Source of the DNA: Deinococcus aquatilis DSM 23025
GTDB lineage: Bacteria > Deinococcota > Deinococci > Deinococcales > Deinococcaceae
NCBI RefSeq assembly: GCF_000378445.1
Contig: NZ_KB899766.1
Span: 1 to 17,463, forward strand
Direction of reading: 5' to 3'
DNA: 17,463 bases
Part shown: piece after piece, positions 13,153 to 17,463 of the stretch
Layout of the letters: the number at the start of each line of letters is the position of its first letter
Numbering within the stretch: the first letter of the stretch is position 1
Made by a program: the position numbers and the translations under genes
Notes under the pieces: generated by a model
Databases searched by the model: none
What the model saw: the letters and a program-made list of their open reading frames with translations, nothing else
What the model was told of the DNA's origin: nothing

Positions 13153-14079
13153 ATGACTGATCAGTTGATTCCCTTTCAAGCCAAATTTGTCTCTGATGTA
13201 CTGGAGCATCCGTCGGGCCTCTACGCCCGGGCTCTTGATGCCGTGGTGCGCATCACCGCCGATGGCGAGGTGACGACGCTGCATGCCTTTGAAGAACAGT
13301 CACCCTTCGGGTTCAAAGGTCTCGCATTGCAGGGGAGTTCCCTGTTTACCTTCGATCATCCCCTGGTCGGTTCCCCAGTGCTGACGCAAGTAGGCTTCGA
13401 CGGCCAATTGCAGCGACATGGGAACGCTTCACTTCGGAGACCCTCTGGACTCGTTGCAGTGGGCAAAGATCTGATCTTGCTCGACCAGCTCGTGCCCCTC
13501 ACTGAAATCAGCGTGTGGCGTGGGGGCCGCATACACCCCCTGGCCGAAGCCCGAAATCTGACCCACTGGCTGGTGTCTGATGAAAGGCTGCTGTGGAGTG
13601 AGCATGCGGGCATCCGGCAATGGCGTTCTGATGGGGCGACTTGGCTCGTCGAGCAGCCAGGCATTCTGACCTTTAACCGTCGCCTGGACTGGGTGGCTCA
13701 GAGTCTGGAAGACGGTCAGGCGGTCATGATAGTCAATACGGGCATCCAGCAGATTGTCATCCAGCACGCAGAACACCCGGTGGCGCTCTACACCCTTCCG
13801 GCAGACACAGTGATTCGCTTGGGTCGTCAGCTCGCGTCTATTGAAACTCCAGAGGACAGACGAGTCTTCTCAGAGGCCGAAGAGCCAGGTGCGCTGATCG
13901 CCGCTGGAGAACGGCTGCTCCATTTGAAAACCGCGCATGAACTCGTATGGTCAACCGATGCACGAACCTGGACATCCATTTCTTTACCGCTCAGCTGTAC
14001 CCGGCTGATCCAAGCAGGTGAACACGCTGTAATCGCTTCGGGCCGTCAGGGATCCGTCTTGATCCAGTTGAGTTCATGA
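13153..14079 (+). CDS. Hypothetical repeat-rich protein, possibly a beta-propeller
   Basis: This 308-residue protein is not one I recognise. It consists of short beta-type repeats of about 40 residues, such as PSGLYARALDAVVRITADGEV, FKGLALQGSSLFTFDHPL, PSGLVAVGKDLILLDQLVPL, LTHWLVSDERLLWSEHAGIRQW and ERLLHLKTAHELVWSTDARTW. Each pairs a strand with a polar turn and another strand ending in Trp or aromatic residues, as in WD-like or sialidase-like propellers. There is no signal peptide, so it is likely cytoplasmic. It follows the SUKH gene by 100 bp and may share its transcript. The ATG at 13153 lacks a purine-rich ribosome site. Its placement in the accessory island suggests a partner or binding protein, which is inference. 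Confidence 0.6.
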   Translation: MTDQLIPFQAKFVSDVLEHPSGLYARALDAVVRITADGEVTTLHAFEEQSPFGFKGLALQGSSLFTFDHPLVGSPVLTQVGFDGQLQRHGNASLRRPSGLVAVGKDLILLDQLVPLTEISVWRGGRIHPLAEARNLTHWLVSDERLLWSEHAGIRQWRSDGATWLVEQPGILTFNRRLDWVAQSLEDGQAVMIVNTGIQQIVIQHAEHPVALYTLPADTVIRLGRQLASIETPEDRRVFSEAEEPGALIAAGERLLHLKTAHELVWSTDARTWTSISLPLSCTRLIQAGEHAVIASGRQGSVLIQLSS

Positions 14080-14242
14080 CTGCGTGATTTGGAGAGCAGG
14101 TCGTCATCTGCGAAAAGAGACCTCCGCCGCCGGAGGGGAGGCCAAACCAACTCTCGCCACGCTTGACTGAGATCTTTGTGTGTTGCGCCGGGCCATGGGA
14201 AGCTGGGCGTGTCACTCCCACTCGGGCCAATAAACCTGTTAG
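14080..14242. other. Intergenic with a small GC hairpin, no gene seen
   Basis: CCTCCG (14121-14126) pairs with CGGAGG (14131-14136) around a 4-nt loop about 40 bp past the stop of the propeller-like gene. It is followed by GGGAGGCC, not a T-run, so it is a weak terminator candidate at best. No coding signal is convincing. Confidence 0.35.
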
Positions 14243-14300
14243 CCACATGGATCTTCAAGATCGGGGACGAAATCATAGTCCGCCCCAGACCCATTCACTC
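14243..14300 (+). repeat. Coding-like dispersed repeat, copy A
   Basis: Aligns with 15286-15341 at roughly 75-80% identity with one 2-bp gap (shared blocks CCACAT, CGAAATCAT, TCCTC-like end). In one frame it reads ATWIFKIGDEIIVRPRPIHSD, parallel to GEIMVGPRRVSSED in copy B, so it is probably coding in origin. It lies just outside the decayed IS5 copy. Confidence 0.5.
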
Positions 14301-14358
14301 AGACGCAGCAGTATGCAGCGGCCCTCAGCACTCGACACTTTGGAAGCCACGCCTCTGA

Positions 14359-15178
14359 GTGGAGCGAGACCGCCTGACACGCACGCTGAAGATGAACTGC
14401 AAGCAGTTTCATCGACACACAGAGGTCTCCCCCAAACTTTTGCTGAAATGGCAGCAGTGCTGAGCCTCCGCGAAGGACGGAAGAAGAAATCCGGCCGCCC
14501 CGCCGCGCTCAGCGTGGCCCAACAACTCCTCTTGACGCTGGAATTCTGGCGCGAGTACCGGACCTTCGCACACCTGGGTGACGAGTGGGGCGTGCAGGAC
14601 GATGGCGTGCATTACACGGTGGAACGCGTAGAGGCGGCCCTGATCTCCAGTGCGCCGTTCCAGATGCCCAGGAAACGCAGCTCGTCTACAGCGTCGCCCG
14701 CGTCGATGCTGCTGAAGTGCCGTGCGAACGGTCCAAAAAAAGCAACGCGTTTGGTCCAGCGGCAAGAAAAAACGGCATCTCCTGAAATTTCAGCTGCTCA
14801 TCTATACCGTGACTCAGCGCATTTTGGGCACTACTACAAGCGCTGGGGCCGTTCATAATTTGAAGCTGTTCCGTCCATCTGGCGTGCGGTTGCCCCACGA
14901 CACGGCCCTGATCGGACGCGGGGGATCAGGGCCTGTGGAGAACCCATGGGCACGCCATCACTCCGTATCAGGCGACGCGTGCCTTGCCGCTCTCTGCCGA
15001 ACAGCATCAGGAGAATCGCATGCTGACCCCTACCCGGCAGGGCACCAAGCAGGTCATCCGTCGCATGAAAATCTTTTGCGTGTTGAAGGGTGTGCACCGA
15101 CATCGGCGGCGTCGGTTCGCGCTCCGAGTTCAGCTGATCGCGGCACGCTGCAACCTCATCCGAGCCTCCCACTCATGA
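14359..15178 (+). pseudogene. IS5-family transposase, multiply frameshifted
   Basis: Homologous along its length to the transposase at 1688-2523. From GTG 14359 it begins ERDRLTRTLKMNCKQFHRH. It then carries a one-base loss near 14430, a 16-nt deletion between short GC-rich repeats near 14679 (the sequence joins QMPRK directly to QLVYS), and a two-base loss near 14917 that destroys the second catalytic Asp region (LIGDAGYQG became LIGRGGSG). The A7 frameshift tract (14735-14741) is preserved, and VQKKQRVWSSGKKKRHLLKF follows in the shifted frame. The C-terminal frame (HRHRRRRFALRVQLIAA) runs to a TGA at 15178. The third acidic position reads TKQVIRR, without Glu. It cannot make an active transposase. 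Confidence 0.85.
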
Positions 15179-15195
15179 CTTTCGCAAGAGGTCTA
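15177..15195. repeat. Right terminal repeat of decayed IS5 copy
   Basis: GACTTTCGCAAGAGGTCTA, identical to 2542-2560 and the exact complement of 1671-1689. Confidence 0.85.
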
Positions 15196-15285
15196 TTCAA
15201 TCTACTCTCCACTCTGCCTGTGTTCTCCGCACTCATCAATGTCAGAGAATGCGAGATCAATGCAGGCCAACACCGTTCTCAAGAA

Positions 15286-15420
15286 CCACATTGATCGTCA
15301 GGATCGGGCGAAATCATGGTCGGCCCCCGACGCGTTTCCTCGGAGGATCGTTTGAACTTCTTCGGAAGCGAGCTCTCATCGCGGCCTGAGACCTGCACCG
15401 GGAGTGCGGAAGAGCTGTAA
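15286..15420 (+). pseudogene. Coding-like dispersed repeat, copy B (3' fragment of unknown gene)
   Basis: From ATG 15316 a frame reads MVGPRRVSSEDRLNFFGSEL followed by SSRPETCTGSAEEL and a TAA at 15418. Its first part aligns with copy A (14243-14300) and its second part with the inverted copy C (5112-5186), where differences are mostly in third codon positions. It is therefore likely the tail of a protein gene present in several copies in this genome, with the 5' part lost or frameshifted (a two-base difference from copy A near 15308). Function unknown. Confidence 0.5.
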
Positions 15421-15574
15421 AGGTATACCCACTCCAGTCAGTGCCCCCCGCCGTGATCCTTATCAGCACCTACTGGAGTACCAATAACGGCGATTGGAAA
15501 GGAAGACGGCGCGTTCTGGCGAAGTAAAACAGCCAGGCGTCAACACCTCCGAACTGAGATCAGTTTTGCCAGAT
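15421..15574. other. Intergenic, nothing recognised
   Basis: No coding frame, strong hairpin or repeat was seen here. It is the downstream side of the minus-strand gene ending at 15575. Confidence 0.4.
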
Positions 15575-16227
15575 TCACATCAAGCTGCGGCGCACAAAAC
15601 CTTGCGGGCCTCTGGGCGGTAAGTCCTGACACAATTCACCCTGAATCACTGCGTTCACGTCCCCGGCAAATTGCCGCTGTATCTTTTGCTTCCATTTCAC
15701 TGCCATGAAAGGCAACTGAACACCGGCCAGCGTGACCGTTCTGACCGGGTAGGTCCTGACCGTCACGAGGAATAGATCGGGCATGACTGCTGGCCGACTT
15801 TCTACATGCGCGGTACAGTCTGCGGGCAGGCGAGCTTGAAGATCCTGCTTGAGCTGTTTCAGTTCCACGACACCGCTGGGGGTCAAGGATGCGATGTCCA
15901 GCAGCTTAAGAGCCGCTGACCCACAGCCTTCTGACGAGCTGGTGTGCTCAGATGGGGCGGGAGCGCCTCTCAACGTAAAATGTCTGTTGGGGTCGGCGTT
16001 CAGGCCACCTTGAGGCGATCTTGCAACAGCAGCAGTTTGCTGTTCAACTCATTGAGCTCAATGCTCGCCTGTCGGTGTGTTCGGCTGCTGCCGCCCGTTG
16101 CCAACACTTCGGCCAAACGGCGTTCCGCTTGCTTCACTTCACGCTGAAGCCCGGCGGTGACTTGCTGAAGTTCGAGGGGACTCACTGGTAAGCTCCTGAG
16201 CCACGTCTGCCATGCAGCGGCAGTCAC
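15575..16227 (-). pseudogene. Coiled-coil protein, probably one gene split by one base
   Basis: The first frame starts at GTG 16227 with AAGGAG 5 nt upstream and encodes 75 residues: a Trp-rich start (AAWQTWLRSLPVSPLELQQV) then a charged coiled coil (GLQREVKQAERRLAEVL and SIELNELNSKLLLLQDRLKVA), stopping at 16000. The next frame is open through the overlap, LNADPNRHFTLRGAPAPSEH, and continues about 140 residues to 15575, with LKLLDIASLTPSGVVELKQL and VTVRTYPVRTVTLAGVQLPF, then KWKQKIQRQFAGDVNAVIQG. The second frame has only a TTG start (15973) without a ribosome site. The 653-nt span is one base short of 218 codons, so one gene of about 217 residues with a single-base deletion is the simplest reading. 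Two separate genes are the alternative. The family is unknown. Confidence 0.5.
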
Positions 16228-16930
16228 AGGGCTCCTTGAGCCAGAAACCAGACCGTAAAAGGTGTGAAAAATATCATGATGCTCAGGCTAAAGGGCAGAA
16301 ACTGACTCACCCCCTGAACCTCATGAAGGGCGGTTGAAGGATTGGGGGCCTCACCCAATGCAAAAGCTACGTTGCTGGGCCAGGCATTTCATTTCTGATT
16401 TGTCGGGAGTCTACAAAATTTGCCTGAAGGGGAATAAATCTGATGGAGGCTGCAGGCCAAACAGCCACCTTCACAACATGCTCGCCTCATGCCCACGGCC
16501 AGAGCTGCCAGCAATGTACCGCCCGTTCTCTGCTGTTCGGTAGCGCCCTGAACTTCTGGTCGATCACCTGCGGCCAGTCTCCTTCCATGATCACTGCCGA
16601 TCCCTATGTCAATGGACTGATACGGACCTGCTCTGCTTCCCGAACATCCGGGAAAGCGCCGGTAGGGTCGTCCATCGCCCCCAGCCCTCTTCGTGAACGG
16701 ACGCTCAGAAGGACGCCACTCCTCCCGTATTTTTTGCCCTTCGCTCTGCTTCGCAGCTCTACCAGTCCGCTTGGATAATTCTCGTGCAATTCGGTATGAA
16801 CTGATGTTCCTCTCCAGTCCTGCAATTTCAGAGCGAAATAAGTCCAGAACCCGGAACGCTGGAATGGAAAGTGATCCCAAATGGCGAGATCACGGAGATG
16901 GATTAGGGATGCCGCACTTGGGCGCGATCC
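16228..16930. other. 700-bp stretch without an intact gene
   Basis: A minus-strand frame (16825-16487) looks faintly coding: GLVELRSRAKGKKYGRSGVL, then AMDDPTGAFPDVREAEQVRI ending SPLT, a TAG (16604-16606), then in the same frame VIMEGDWPQVIDQKFRALPN and SRERAVHCWQLWPWA before a TGA at 16487. This may be a decayed gene with a nonsense codon; I do not recognise it. A competing 163-codon frame (16880-16389) has unnatural composition. Nothing else is supported. Confidence 0.35.

Positions 16931-17463
<533 letters not shown>

Larger units (their letters stand above)
14359..15195 (+). mobile_element. Decayed IS5-family element, second copy
   Basis: The right end is a perfect 19-bp terminal repeat (15177-15195) identical to the intact element's end at 2542-2560. 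The left terminal repeat, expected near 14322, is not recognisable, so the listed start is only the transposase start codon. The transposase inside is broken in at least three places. Orientation is opposite to the copy at 1671-2560. Confidence 0.78.

Noticed and set aside
14163..14358. Plus-strand frame running into the decayed transposase from 14163
   Set aside because: Comparison with the intact element shows the transposase starts at GTG 14359; the upstream extension is unrelated sequence.

Overview
The window looks like chromosomal or plasmid DNA from a Deinococcus-type bacterium. The evidence is high-GC coding sequence, a manganese catalase whose five metal-ligand positions keep the numbering I recall for the Thermus enzyme, the tail of a DUF11 surface protein, and IS5-type and IS4-like transposase sequences. 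This assignment comes from protein style, not from a search.

Layout. At 1-245 is the 5' part of an IS4-like transposase cut by the window edge, followed by a strong hairpin (361-398). A manganese catalase (510-1427, minus) has its own candidate promoter. A nearly complete IS5-family element (1671-2560) with TA-flanked inverted repeats carries a transposase split by a -1 shift at a run of seven A. A ribbon-helix-helix (RHH) protein gene (2861-3184) with operator-like half-sites upstream is followed by a Kef/YbaL-type cation/proton antiporter (3203-4897). From 4900 to 6440 lies a graveyard: a split small ORF, a frameshifted four-helix membrane protein, half of a response-regulator receiver domain, and the tail of a DUF11 surface protein. 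Next come a frameshifted P-loop nucleotide-kinase-like gene (6429-6973) and a lipoprotein metallophosphoesterase (6970-8004) joined by a TTGA overlap.

The accessory core is 8305-14079. A minus-strand operon contains a small peptide ORF, a HEAT-repeat protein, an unknown 154-residue protein and a decayed tail ORF. It faces a plus-strand set (TPR protein, a broken ORF end, a SUKH/SMI1-KNR4 protein and a repeat-rich possible propeller protein). Between them lies about 0.9-1.0 kb of strikingly AT-rich DNA containing a 70-bp IS5 remnant and several direct and inverted repeats. SUKH and HEAT proteins commonly occur as immunity or scaffold proteins in contact-dependent toxin and defence loci, so this may be an orphan immunity island. 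No toxin is visible, so that is inference.

The right side holds a decayed IS5 copy (about 14359-15195) flanked by imperfect copies of a short coding-like sequence, a two-part coiled-coil/unknown protein (15575-16227), a decayed 0.7-kb stretch, and the 3' part of subunit B of a 3-oxoacid CoA-transferase (16931-17463, minus).

A recurring theme is that several otherwise coherent genes are interrupted by one small indel or one nonsense codon. This is either real decay in a mobile-element-rich region or sequencing error.
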